Shown here: positions 34,401 through 44,795 of the stretch, piece by piece
Layout of the letters: the number at the start of each line of letters is the position of its first letter
Position numbering within the stretch: position 1 is the first letter of the stretch
Assembly: GCA_944990035.1 (NCBI GenBank)
Contig: CALYLX010000008.1
Span: forward strand, 310,001-374,000
Reading direction: 5' to 3'
DNA: 64,000 nucleotides
DNA from: Clitopilus passeckerianus
Taxonomy: Eukaryota; Basidiomycota; Agaricomycetes; Agaricales; Entolomataceae
The notes under the pieces: generated by a model
The model's database searches: none
The model's input: only the letters and a program-made list of their open reading frames with translations
What the model was told of the DNA's origin: nothing
Program-made: the position numbers and the translations under genes

Positions 34401-34838
34401 GGAGGCTATGGGTGGAGAGGAGGGAAGGGGAGGAAGTGAGGTGTATGGAGCGAGGGAGGTTGCGAGGGTTGTTAGGAGGTATGTTGTTGAGGCGTTGGCG
34501 GGGTGTTTGGTTCGGGGGACTATTAGGTACCTATTTCTGTCTTTTTCTGCTTCTTCCTTCTGGATGTTGATTCGCGGCACCGTAGGGATGGGGATACGGT
34601 CCGTATCGAAACCGAAAAAGTCGAAGTCACGAGAGCTAAGTATGACTTTGGCGTCAGCGGATTTGGTGGGGAGGATGGTGAGTTGGGAGGAGAGTTGGAG
34701 ACAGCGAAGGAACCGGAGATGGAGATGAGGGTTGAGGAGAGGTTGGTTATAAGGGAGAATCACCCACCTGATTCGAGTATCGCGGAGACAGAGTCGCAGG
34801 CTGAGGAGAGTGGGGAGCTTAGTCCTTTGAGTGCGTAG
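31432..34838 (+). CDS. HSP78: Mitochondrial Hsp78 (ClpB-type AAA+ disaggregase)
   Basis: Eight exons encode about 892 aa: 31432-32305, 32381-32656, 32712-33100, 33214-33380, 33551-33723, 33916-34031, 34096-34526 and 34586-34838. The first intron (75 nt) keeps frame. An Arg/Ser/Pro-rich mitochondrial presequence (about 50 residues) replaces the ClpB N domain, as in yeast Hsp78. Domains in order: AAA-1 with Walker [10 protein letters not shown] near residue 125 and Walker [10 protein letters not shown]; the middle coiled-coil domain ([20 protein letters not shown] and [16 protein letters not shown]); AAA-2 with [23 protein letters not shown] and sensor region ALTSNLGS; and a D2-small domain. 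Hsp78 works with mitochondrial Hsp70 to dissolve and refold aggregates in the matrix. The middle domain carries a Ser/Thr-rich insert near residue 440 and the C-terminus an acidic extension, both longer than usual. Confidence 0.93.
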
Positions 34839-35405
34839 ATGAGGGGCAATGCGATCTTGAGAGATGCGGTGGAGGCGCCGGATCTAATCGGGCGTACAAA
34901 GAGGGTCGCCGTTTAGAAGCAAAAGTGCTGATATGATAGAGTATACGCTACGAATAGAAAGTAATCTCCACTCACTCGCATCTTGTCGGTGTACTCACCT
35001 GTGGCGCACCTGGCCGTGTTTGGGGCACGCTCCAATGTGAAGAATTGTGGTTATTAGAGGGTATATTACGACCTTCGGGCTTATTTCGCTGGCGCGAGGC
35101 AAACTTATAATAGCAACCCATTAAGTTGAAATGCCTATCCGGAACCTCTCAGCATGAATATCACCTCCTCTAGGACTACGAGTCATTCACGAAACTCGTG
35201 ACTTCTCTTCCCGCTAGCGGTAGTTCTTATCAAAGTAGGCAATTGATTTCATGCATGCCTGCTGTTGAGACTCGGTGGCGAATATTTACTCGAACGCTAC
35301 GTAGGTGAAGGTGAAATGTGTTATGACTTCTACTGTTATACTAGTGTTCTGCCGTCCAACAACTTTGATACCCCTGCGCCTTCTGTTCAAACTGCATGGC
35401 GTGTG
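34839..35405. other. Intergenic, no gene supported
   Basis: About 570 bp between two convergent genes (Hsp78 and an F-box gene); it should hold both 3' UTRs. No other structure is seen. Confidence 0.5.
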
Positions 35406-36788
35406 CTACCAACCACCCATCTGGCCACACATAATATCGCCCATTTCTTCCAGACTGATAGAGCTCCCATCGGAATCGTAGCTTGTGTCGCTGTCAGATG
35501 ATTCTGGTATGTAAGGGAAATCCTTTTCCGATTCTAAATTGTCTGATTCCGATGTACCCAGAAGGTCGACAATATAGAGAGCAGGATCATCCATCCCAAA
35601 GCCTGGAAAAGTAATGATGCGGTGTTCAGGCATAGGTTGGAGCCAGCGCCATGCTTCCATGAAGATGCTGATAGTTGGACCCGGTGAACGAAATGGAAGA
35701 GGTGTAATGAGAAGGTTGTCAATCCTCATGCAGAAGACATTGACAATCTCTAAGGAAGGAAAACATGCCAGGTGGTTCGCTAGAACGTTACCGAAATTGT
35801 CGGGTTCGGGTTCATTTTCGAGGCGAGGCTCGATCAGTTCGAGAATTGTGACGTTGGGAAAAGTTGTGGCACAAGGCTCGATCTCTGGAATGAAGTCCAA
35901 GACAAGGTGTTCGACGTTTGGACAATGTCTTAGGATTGACGTTATTGGTTGGGGGAAATCGCCGTATGAGTAAATCATCCCAAGGTGATGAAGTGTCGAT
36001 CCGTGTCTCTCCATGAACTGGACGACTGAGGGGAAAGAGAGGACAGATTCTTCCCGTCCACGAATGATTAAGCTTCGAAGTGATGGAAGCATCCACGTGG
36101 TTGGGACGGTAAGAATGTCATCTTCGGGGTCCGTGAAGAGCCCCGCCCTTACCTCCTTCTGAGTTATGCGGAACTCTTGAAGGCATGGGAAAGATAAGGA
36201 TGCCGTCACAGGCGCGTCGGAAAACACTAATGAGAGGGATACGAGTCGGTCACAGAACATCATAAGCATAGTCTCCTGTAGGTCCTCTTCACGCTGGAAA
36301 ATCCAACCTAATTCCAGCTTCGTCAAGTTCGGTGCTGACTCTAATAAGGATGCAGCGTCCCAGAAGTCCATGAGGGGTAACGGAGCGCTGATGTTGAGAG
36401 ATGTCAGCCTAGGACATGGCTGACAGATGTTTCTCAAGTCGTTTAGGAACATATGGAAGTTCACGTTATGAACGTAACATGACTTCGCAACGGTAAGCTC
36501 GATGATGTATGTCTTGAGGGTAACACGATCGACGGCGAATCTAAGAGTATGGTACAAGCGGGCCAACTGACCGTACCGCCGTATCACGATTTCCCGATAC
36601 AGGAACGGGGTACCGAGAACTGCCCACCGTTTGCATACTAGAACGATCGATTTCTTGTGCCTTAGCGTTCTTGACCAAGCAGAATGAGGCCCAAGTGTCA
36701 ACGCAGGGTTGAAAAGAGAGGAGTAGCGTACGGACTCAGAGAATATCTCGATGAGTATGTCGTCGGGAAGGTCGGAAATGCTCGTCAT
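35406..36788 (-). CDS. F-box/LRR-like protein, subfamily B
   Basis: A single exon of 460 aa from the ATG at 36788 (MTSISDLPDDILIEIFSES). The frame is open further upstream to 36935 but contains no earlier ATG. The F-box segment is followed by SAWSRTLRHKKSIVLVCKRW and GTPFLYREIVIRRYGQLARL, then LRR-like repeats and a Ser/Asp-rich tail (SSDSDTSYDSDGSS). It is very close in layout to 15428-16846 and to the relic at 21438. It is expected to be an SCF substrate adaptor of unknown target. Confidence 0.87.
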   Translation of the reverse strand: MTSISDLPDDILIEIFSESVRYSSLFNPALTLGPHSAWSRTLRHKKSIVLVCKRWAVLGTPFLYREIVIRRYGQLARLYHTLRFAVDRVTLKTYIIELTVAKSCYVHNVNFHMFLNDLRNICQPCPRLTSLNISAPLPLMDFWDAASLLESAPNLTKLELGWIFQREEDLQETMLMMFCDRLVSLSLVFSDAPVTASLSFPCLQEFRITQKEVRAGLFTDPEDDILTVPTTWMLPSLRSLIIRGREESVLSFPSVVQFMERHGSTLHHLGMIYSYGDFPQPITSILRHCPNVEHLVLDFIPEIEPCATTFPNVTILELIEPRLENEPEPDNFGNVLANHLACFPSLEIVNVFCMRIDNLLITPLPFRSPGPTISIFMEAWRWLQPMPEHRIITFPGFGMDDPALYIVDLLGTSESDNLESEKDFPYIPESSDSDTSYDSDGSSISLEEMGDIMCGQMGGW

Positions 36789-37138
36789 GGTAGGACTTGT
36801 ACAACGACTCGGAAGGCATGCAGAGTTATTTAAATTCTGGACGCAGATCAATAATTGATTTTGATGGATGGTAGATAAGATAAGAATGTCAGAACAACAA
36901 CTTCCTTTCGAGTCGTACTTCGGGCGCCTCTTCAAGCTAAGGGTTAGGAGAGCGTTGTATGACTGGCCACGAATGAATTCATAAGTAATTACCTAAGATC
37001 TGTGCTTCTAAACAAATTCACAAGTGCTTATATTGGTATAAGTTCTACTTTTATGAATAGACGAGTAATTCAAAAATAGGAGTGCTATCAAGTTCCAAAT
37101 ACATGCCGACTTATATTTATGGTAGCAATTCACCTGTA

Positions 37139-38587
37139 TCAAGTCGAAGACTTCAGATCGTCTATCTCCGATCCATGTATATCAGAGTAGTCACTACTAG
37201 ACTCCGTCGATTCAGTCGCACTATCTTCTTCGTCCGTAATTTCTTCATCCAAAACAATCGGGCCACGTAAACCATACGTGGCGAGCAGGTCCGAACCCCA
37301 TTCCTGATGAGATTCGCTTTGACGTTGTATGACATGAACTGTGATCTGGTGTGGAGGCGTCGTTGCAACTCCTTCGGCTGTGAGGTCGAGATGGCAATTA
37401 GTGCGAAGATCGACATGTGGCTGAACCCAACTCCATCCTTCCTTGAAGACTTCCAACGGGTTGAAATGATACGGAAGGGGAGGTATGAAGATGTTTTCGA
37501 CGGTGAAGTGCGAGAAGAAATTGACATGTTCCATCGAAGGGAAGCACAACATGTATTCTGAGAACAAGCCAACGTGCCATCTCCATGGGGTCCTCGCCCC
37601 TCCGGCCGAGAAAACGTCCAGAGTTTTGACGTTCGGGAAACTTAATGTTGATCGAGGGATTTCACCGATCGGGACACAGTCCAAAGAGAGGTGCCGAACA
37701 TTGGGGCAATGTTTCAAAGCCGCGATTGGCCATCGAATTGAGGTGTTATGTTTTACCGGGTGGTTCACCGCGAGGTGGAACAGCGTTTTGCCGTGTCTCT
37801 TGAGAAACTCGAGGATGGAGGTGTCGATATCGGTGTCAAGATCAACTGGCCGTACTTTCATGGCTCGTATGGACAAGCTTTGGAGCTTGGGGAGTACCCA
37901 GTTGGTAGGAAATTGGGCAGATGTTGATCGAGGGATATGTGGGGATTCTCCTAACATAAGGGACAGATTTTCGAGACAGGGGAATGTAAGAGCAGCATAT
38001 TCACTCCCTGGGGTGAGGTTTATTGAGAGCGACTTTATTCTCGGGGCTAGTGGTCCGAGGATGGAACACTGGTGATCAGCGTCGAAGTGTGGGCCCAACA
38101 CTAGCCGCGTGAGGTTTAGCTCTGCAAGTTTTGAAGGGAAGAATTGTCTTGGAATATCGAGCTCTGGATAGGGCTGAAGATTGAGCGCAAATAGATGAGG
38201 ACATAGATCCAAAATGCGCTCAATGTTGTGTAAATATGTTGAGAGTTCGTGAAGCGCGTAGATGAGACACGATTCCAAAACCGTCAATTCGAAAATTTCC
38301 GAGCCGAGAGAGGTGTTCTCAAGGGTCCAAAGTAGTTGGTCTATTTGGCAATTGCGCCTTAACACCACTTCGCGGTAAAGATATGGAGTCCCGAGAGCGT
38401 TCCAGCGTTTGCAGACGAGTACAATTGTTTTTTTGTGTCGAAGTGTCCTGGACCAGGCTGAATTGTGCCCAAGAGTGAGTGAAGGACAGAAAAGCGAGGA
38501 GTGTAGTAAGGAGCAAGTAAGTATTTCTTTGAGTATATCGTCCGGAAGTTCAGCAATGAGTGACATTCGGAAAGGAAGGAGATTCAT
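37139..38587 (-). CDS. F-box/LRR-like protein, subfamily B
   Basis: A single exon of 482 aa from the ATG at 38587, or 475 aa from the ATG at 38566 (MSLIAELPDDILKEIL), which better matches the start of the paralogues. The F-box is followed by SAWSRTLRHKKTIVLVCKRW and GTPYLYREVVLRRNCQI, then leucine-rich repeats and an acidic Ser-rich tail. It is in tandem with the gene at 35406-36788, same strand, separated by 350 bp, pointing to local duplication. Confidence 0.85.
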   Translation of the reverse strand: MNLLPFRMSLIAELPDDILKEILTCSLLHSSLFCPSLTLGHNSAWSRTLRHKKTIVLVCKRWNALGTPYLYREVVLRRNCQIDQLLWTLENTSLGSEIFELTVLESCLIYALHELSTYLHNIERILDLCPHLFALNLQPYPELDIPRQFFPSKLAELNLTRLVLGPHFDADHQCSILGPLAPRIKSLSINLTPGSEYAALTFPCLENLSLMLGESPHIPRSTSAQFPTNWVLPKLQSLSIRAMKVRPVDLDTDIDTSILEFLKRHGKTLFHLAVNHPVKHNTSIRWPIAALKHCPNVRHLSLDCVPIGEIPRSTLSFPNVKTLDVFSAGGARTPWRWHVGLFSEYMLCFPSMEHVNFFSHFTVENIFIPPLPYHFNPLEVFKEGWSWVQPHVDLRTNCHLDLTAEGVATTPPHQITVHVIQRQSESHQEWGSDLLATYGLRGPIVLDEEITDEEDSATESTESSSDYSDIHGSEIDDLKSST

Positions 38588-39263
38588 CAGGAAAATCGGG
38601 CGCCCACGGTATTCCCAGGCAGCGTTGGTGGTCAGGTGACAGGCTGATATTGTCTTGTCAACAATTACATCGACTGACAACTTTCGCTAAGGCGTATATG
38701 TATCGATATTGACGCCAAATCAAAGGTGGATCTGGGAAAATATCCCAGTCTTTCCAATTTCCTGCAGACTGACGAGATGCCCGCGACAGTGGTAAGGCTT
38801 GTTCAGGAAGCGAGGATTCGACAGGCTTTCTCAAAAAGTCAATTGTAAACAGTGAGCGATAAGACGTGGGGTACGTCCAGTAATGGATACCAGAACGTCA
38901 GTGACTGGGCATGTTTCGGGTGCGGGAGAGTGGTACAACATTTCCTACATGTAAAGTCGTTTACCAGCCATGTAACCTCCTCCATCTTTACGTCAACCCG
39001 CCGGACGGTTGTGTTGTGTTTGAACGTCAAGGAGAATGCACTGAAGACAAGTTCTATTCAGAATTTCAGAAATCAACATAAGCCAGGATGATCTGGCCAA
39101 GTTCATTCATTTTGATAATTCACGACTTTCCCGATCCGAGGATTGATGCAAGATGTGTCAAGTCTAAGGTGCAGTCGCAACTAGGGTCTGGAACAGCTAA
39201 TGGCGATGTGTAGATACCACCAATCTACAAGAGTAACAAGTAATACACGGTAGTCTATTGCGT
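38588..39263. other. Intergenic, no gene supported
   Basis: Promoter side of an F-box gene and the 3' flank of the Plavaka element. No terminal inverted repeat of the transposon could be fixed by eye. Confidence 0.4.
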
Positions 39264-42200
39264 CTACTGTTCTTCTTGGGATGAGACTTCATATGTTTTG
39301 GTTTCTGTACCCATTTCTTCGTCTATTGCTTGTTCGGCATCCTCGTCAAGATCCGAGTCGAAGTCTTCTCTGGGGTCTGAACAATCCGATCCACCATCTT
39401 CGAGCTCATTGAAGTCGTGATCTAAATCATCGCCCTCCATGTCTCTGAGGGTGTAAGCACCCTCAGCAAGATCGACGTCGCAATCTTGCCTGGTACCGGA
39501 GTCACACTCAGGTCCGGGGGGATCGACCATCGGATGTAAACGACCTAGCTCGTTATCCGGTAAAAACTCTGTCATGTCTCCGCTGGCGCTTGAATGGTAA
39601 TTTTGGCCAACTTGAGGCTGAGGGTGATTGCGTGATTGTGATGATTCCGTACAGGAAGCGCCGGATTGGGGGTTAAACATTCGTACACCCGGAGGTGACA
39701 GGTTGGACGCCAAATCTTGAGCAGGCTGGCAGTATGTAGTTGGCATAACGACGTCAGCGGAGTCGGAGGAATGCCTGGGTTCCGCCATAAGAGTCTCGGA
39801 CGAAGACCCCGCAGGCACTGGCAGCTGGGGCGTCGCCAACAGAGTGGACGAAGGATACGAGAACAATTTGCAGTAGGCATGGCCTACGCCCATCCCCCAA
39901 TGTAACCGCAGTAACATATCTCTGTCGACGAACCTTGTATGCATGTTACAGTAAATTCTCAGCCTGGACTAAAGGGAGAGCTGTACTCACAGATTGAGGT
40001 AGTAGAGCTTCCAGTCCTCGTCAACCTTTGCAAGTTTCGAAAATGGTAAGCTCCTCAAGGACAACTTCTCCATCATTGTCAACTTCTCGATGTTGTAGAA
40101 ACTGACATCCTCAGGTACCCTTTCTCCTCCTTTATTGGGGTATGAGGTCTTGCCTTTCGCAAATGATGGAACCAGATGGCAAGCACGAAGTACATCATTC
40201 GGGTCAACAAAACCGAAAGCACCCTCGCTCTCCACCGGCAAGAATTGCAGGCAATGGAGTCGACGTGCACGGCTGGCTGGGACATAGTCGTACCAACGAA
40301 CCCAGAGGACATCCATTCTTTGGCCTTGACGGTCAGATCCCCCACCGCCAAGAATGACATTTACGTGGAAGATACCTAGCACCCGTGCGTACAGGAAAGG
40401 GTGCACATCCGACCTGTCTGATGCGGGTTGTGGTTGGTCGGTGGCTTTACGAACCATCATGATGTTGCGGTGCGATGTGTTTGGATTGATTATATCCTGG
40501 TCACGTCGTACGTCATAGGTGGTATAGTTTACTCGAAGGATGCGATGCCTGTATAGCTTATCCTGCTGGAAGAAGATAGTCATATCTGGTGGTATATGCA
40601 TCGGTTAGACATAGGGAGTGAAGACATCGCACAAGGCTCCAACCTTGTTCCTGATTCCTATTCTTAAACAAAACTTGGGCACGCGGACGTAGGTGAGCTT
40701 TGAGGTCAGGAAGAAAGTTCTAGAGCCAGGGAACAAACTCTTAGTCCCGTCTCAAGAAGGTCTGGAATTGAGTGCTTACCTTTACGGATGGGTCGCAGGC
40801 GGCATTATGAAGAAATTCAGAAAAAGCACCCCGTCATTCTGCGACTTCCCAAGGACATAGCGAAGCTCTGGAGAGGAAACAGGTTTCTGCTGCGACGAAG
40901 GCAAAGGAGGAGTAATGTTTTTGACAGTCACACTCGCATGACGATTCAAGCTTTGTCGAATCTGCCGGATTCGAGCCTGACGCCTCTCGATCTGAGTGAT
41001 CTGCTTGACGAAGTTCTTCTTGCTGGTCCTCTTGTATCTTGATTTCAGATTTCGATGTTCCAACTCGCCCTAAAATAACGGGGACGTGCGCTCATTAGTC
41101 ACCTTGATCATTATGGCACCGATGGATTGCTGCCCACCGATTCCGTTGAGTAGGAGTCTGTTGTTCCAAACGTCCGAATCGTCTGCACATAGTCACCGAA
41201 GGCGTGAAATTTGTATGTGTTAAGGTTGAAAGACTTGTAGTTTCTTGACACAGAAACCTTTTCGGAGTTGGCGGAAGCGGCAGCAACAGTCTGGGGTTTG
41301 GATTTGTCAACGGGAGCTTGGGGCGCGTCGCCTACGCTCTGTGATAATTGGCCTTTCTTTTGAGATATTGCCGCAAGCCTTCGGTACCGTGCGCCAGCCT
41401 CTCTTGGGAGCTCCTGAGTTTTGAACGCCGCACACGTTGTGGCCTTGAAGTAACGAAACTGTTCTCCGAGTTCTGACGTAAGCTGGTCAAGCAGCTCAAG
41501 GGTGGTTTCTGTGTGAATGCGCAGCTTCGCGAGGCCATGCCAATAAGCCAGAAGGAAAAGTAGGTCAAGTATGCACGAATTGTGGGGTTCTTCAAGTAGG
41601 CCGTCGAAAACAGGAATAGCGCACTAAAGAGGTTGAGTGACTTGTAGAAGGTACAACCAGGAGGCAAACCTGAAGCATGTCTTCCCAGTCACGAGCAGCA
41701 AGATTCTTCATATCTGTTACGTTTTTCCGAAACTTTCTGATAGTGTCTTTACCAAACGTAGGCACTTGGCGAAACCTGAATATGTGGCATTAGTACCATA
41801 ACCAACAGGACTCAACAGAGGCATGAGAATTCACCTGCCATCAACCTCGTGTATAAGAACTTTTGAACTATGGCAATGTAGAATCCGAAGGAGGTGCATG
41901 AAGAGCGACTTCCAGTTTCCAGATTCGATTTCATGCATCTGATCAATCACAAACATCGAGAAAAGGTCTACCCCAAGGTGGGATAATCTAGATGAGAAGC
42001 CATTCTTCTGGTATGTGAGCGTAGTTCCGATATGATGTCATTCTGAACGAGACCTACTTCGACCGGTGTAAGCGATTGTGCCTTTAGGAGGCCATCCACG
42101 TAGTCTCCATCAAGCGCATAATTTTTCTTGTAGAGATTCTTTCTTGCAGCTGCGACCAGTGTGCGATACTCGTCATTATCAACTCTTGCCTGCTCAGATC

Positions 42201-44108
42201 TTCTTCGTCAATCTTCTTCCGTCCCAAGGTTTTGTACCTCTTTGAGCGGTATAAGGCACCGAGGGCATGGGCAATTTCCCAGGTTACGAATTCCGGCAAG
42301 AATAGTCCTGGGATGTGTCTCTATGTTTATTTCGAATCCAGAAAGGCAAGCATGAACACTTACTTTTCCTTGTAGTCCGCGCTATACGTGAAAATCCTGG
42401 GATAAAAGCGCCGTTTGATTCCATCACAGCAGGTGACCACAATGCCGTGCAAGTATGCATGGACAAACTCTTCGTCAAGGAGAATACCCCACTGAGCATG
42501 CAGCGCTTCTCGAACGCAATGGGCAATCAGGCTTGAGTTGAATTCCTTGGAACCGGTGTGCGAGGTGATGAAATCTTTGATCTTATCAGGTACCTAAAGA
42601 GACTTGAGCGTCAGAGCGACGGTCGGACAGCTGCAAATCATCTCACCTTTGTGAAGTAACCAACGTGGTGACACAGATGTTCCGTCGGCTTACACCGCCT
42701 ATACTTTGATTCGTTTCCAAAATACATGTACAAAGGCCACAGTTTCGTCTCGCCGAACTGCGTCAAGTGAGTCTCGTCAGAAGCGAACATCAACCCGACA
42801 ACCACTCTTTGAAGTGAACAGTCCGTCTCTGGAGGGGAAAGTTGGAGATCTTCATGTGCCTTGAGAAAGGCAGGAGAGGTGTAGAATTCCCCATAAACAC
42901 ACTGTGGTGAACTGCCACTAGGTGGTTGCCAGAAGAGCTCGTAAGGATCGAAGTGAAAAAGCCGACTGTCCGGCCCAGAGACCTTCTCGCGGATGATAGA
43001 CACAAGACTTCGGTGATGGAAGTCTCCAACAACGAAAGGCCTAGGGCCTGGTGTAATGTCGCGTCCCAAGCGATGGTGAAAAGGGACCTGGATGGTGACT
43101 TGTGTCTTTACCCAATCCGGGCCCATAACCCGAGAGGCCTCGTCACCGGCCCCATCCAGTGCAGGCCCTCCAAGAGTCTCATCTATCTTGCTCCAGGGAA
43201 CGTTCCTGACATCGTCAAGACTGAAGTCTTGGCTCTGGAGTAACGAGGTTAAGCCCTCGAAGTCCCGTTTTGACTTCTGGATACTACCATTCCAATACCA
43301 CTCGCCAAGTAAAAACGAGCTCAGATTCGGATAAGGTGCGAGGGATACAGGGCCATTATTTGACAGAAACGAGGGTGCGACCTGGATGTCGGATAAATTC
43401 TCTTCAACCTCCTTTGGACACGACTCGTGCGGCGAACCAGCAGCAACCTTTGCCATCACATAGCGCCGAAAGAGTCCGAATTCGTTACTTGACGATTGCA
43501 AGCGGACAGTAGGCGATTCTGCGCTGCCTAAATTTGGGGCTGGAACGGTGCTGGTAGAGTTTGGCTGTGGTGGGTCTCCTGAGTTTGTGTATCGCGGGGG
43601 GAGTGGTGAAGGAGGATGCGGTTGATAATATTTCAAACGGGCAGGTTCCCGTATGCACCTTCGAGGTCTCCGTTGAGCAATGGGGAGGTCTTCAAGGTTG
43701 CTATCAGCTGGCGTGGAATCAACGCGAGAGGTTGGCTGTCAAAATTTGAATGCTGTGGTCACTATAGAACATTTCATTACTTACGGGTTGGGTATTGTCA
43801 ACGAAGGAGGATGTCGATGAACCACTTCTAGACATTGTCCCCTGGAGTGCCATCTCTGCCTGAATGACGCGGCTGGGTCCCACTGATTGGGGCAAACTCG
43901 ATCCAGCTACGGCCACAGGCTCCAGAACAGAAGTTGAAGAGATCTTCTGCCTTTTAGCCTGCTTTTGGTGCCTTGCCTCCCTTGCTTGTTCAAGAACGCT
44001 TGATATCTTCCGCTTTCCTCGAGAGCATGAACGTCGATGATGAGCGGCTGCATTTGATTGCTGAAAGCGTTTACCACAAATGCAGGATAGGTCGTCGTTG
44101 ATGTTCAT
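39264..44108 (-). mobile_element. Plavaka-type DNA transposon (coding part)
   Basis: The interval covers the transposase gene from its likely ATG (44108) to its stop (TAG, 39264-39266). Terminal repeats and target duplication were not found, so the outer ends are unknown. Plavaka elements are cut-and-paste transposons abundant in Agaricomycetes. This copy sits 2.3 kb downstream of the TET/JBP-like pseudogene on the same strand. Confidence 0.8.
39264..44108 (-). CDS. Plavaka transposase, multi-exon, possibly inactive
   Basis: The N-terminus has a zinc-finger-like CICGKRFQQSNAAAHHRRSC. The Plavaka core is clear and in family order: NLSSFLLGEWYWNGSIQKS, VRNVPWSKI, HHRSLVSIIREKVS, YGEFYTSPAFLKAH, LWPLYMYFGNESKYRRCKP, and TCCDGIKRRFYPRIFTYSAD with the presumed catalytic Asp (codon about 42423-42425). 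Further on come IRNLGNCPCPRCL, MHEIESGNWKSLFMHLLR, VPTFGKDTIRKF, TTDSYSTES|GELEHRNLKSRYKRTSKK, and a C-terminal YRHRILRVNYTTYDVRRDQD domain with an acidic tail. Roughly ten exons are needed. A TGA at 42208-42210 interrupts the stretch after CPRCL. It lies in a possible 45-nt in-frame intron, but homologues keep this stretch, so a nonsense mutation is more likely. Confidence 0.8.
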
Positions 44109-44758
44109 GGTAGGCCTTAGGAGAAAGGTGGTGAGAAGTGCCCGCCTCAAAGTACTTTACTAAGAGTCGGTCTGGAAGAATGCTGTGGACAGTGGTTGAA
44201 CTTGAACTTGGCTCATTTGAGACGCAGCGGATGAGTGGCCGACTGGACGATAAGTTGCCGGTGGTTTATGCAAGTGGCCGGACTCGGAGGTCTCAGGCTT
44301 AGACAACTTGCGGACAAGCAGGCTAGGGCTTATCATGATCACGGTCACGCTAGCTGCGGCAGAAGCCTGATACAAATAGTATCAACTGGCAGGATCTGTA
44401 AGAAGCTCTGTGCCGCCTGGAACATTAACCGAGAGGCCATGGTCGGTGGATCTCCGGGCAGGTTGTGCAAGAGCAACCACGAAAAGTTCGAGTTGCTGGC
44501 TGGCCGTTCCTATAACGCCTCGCTTGGAAAGAGGAACGGGCTAGAAACGTGGTTTGGCAAGTTCGACCGTGAAGCTTTGAAGACGGAAGCGTTCGTGTCG
44601 TGAGGGTGGTGAATCAATTCTTAAGTCAAAGTTTGAGGCTTGGTGAGCCCGCCTTCCTGAAGCCGAATTTGGAACCTCTGATCCTCGTGGAGCATTGTTT
44701 GATTTCAAATGGCTTTGCAACGGAGTGTACATCAGCAAACCGGAAATTACCCTTTGGT

Positions 44759-44795
44759 ACTTTTCCTACTTTTGAGCGTGAAAAGTAGAAAAAGT
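44759..44795. repeat. Strong 15-bp inverted repeat (hairpin)
   Basis: ACTTTTCCTACTTTT at 44759-44773 pairs with AAAAGTAGAAAAAGT at 44781-44795, 14 of 15 positions, around the 7-nt loop GAGCGTG. It is followed by a run of nine A. It lies about 650 bp upstream of the Plavaka ATG and could be an internal transposon structure, a MITE core or a terminator-like element. Confidence 0.7.
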
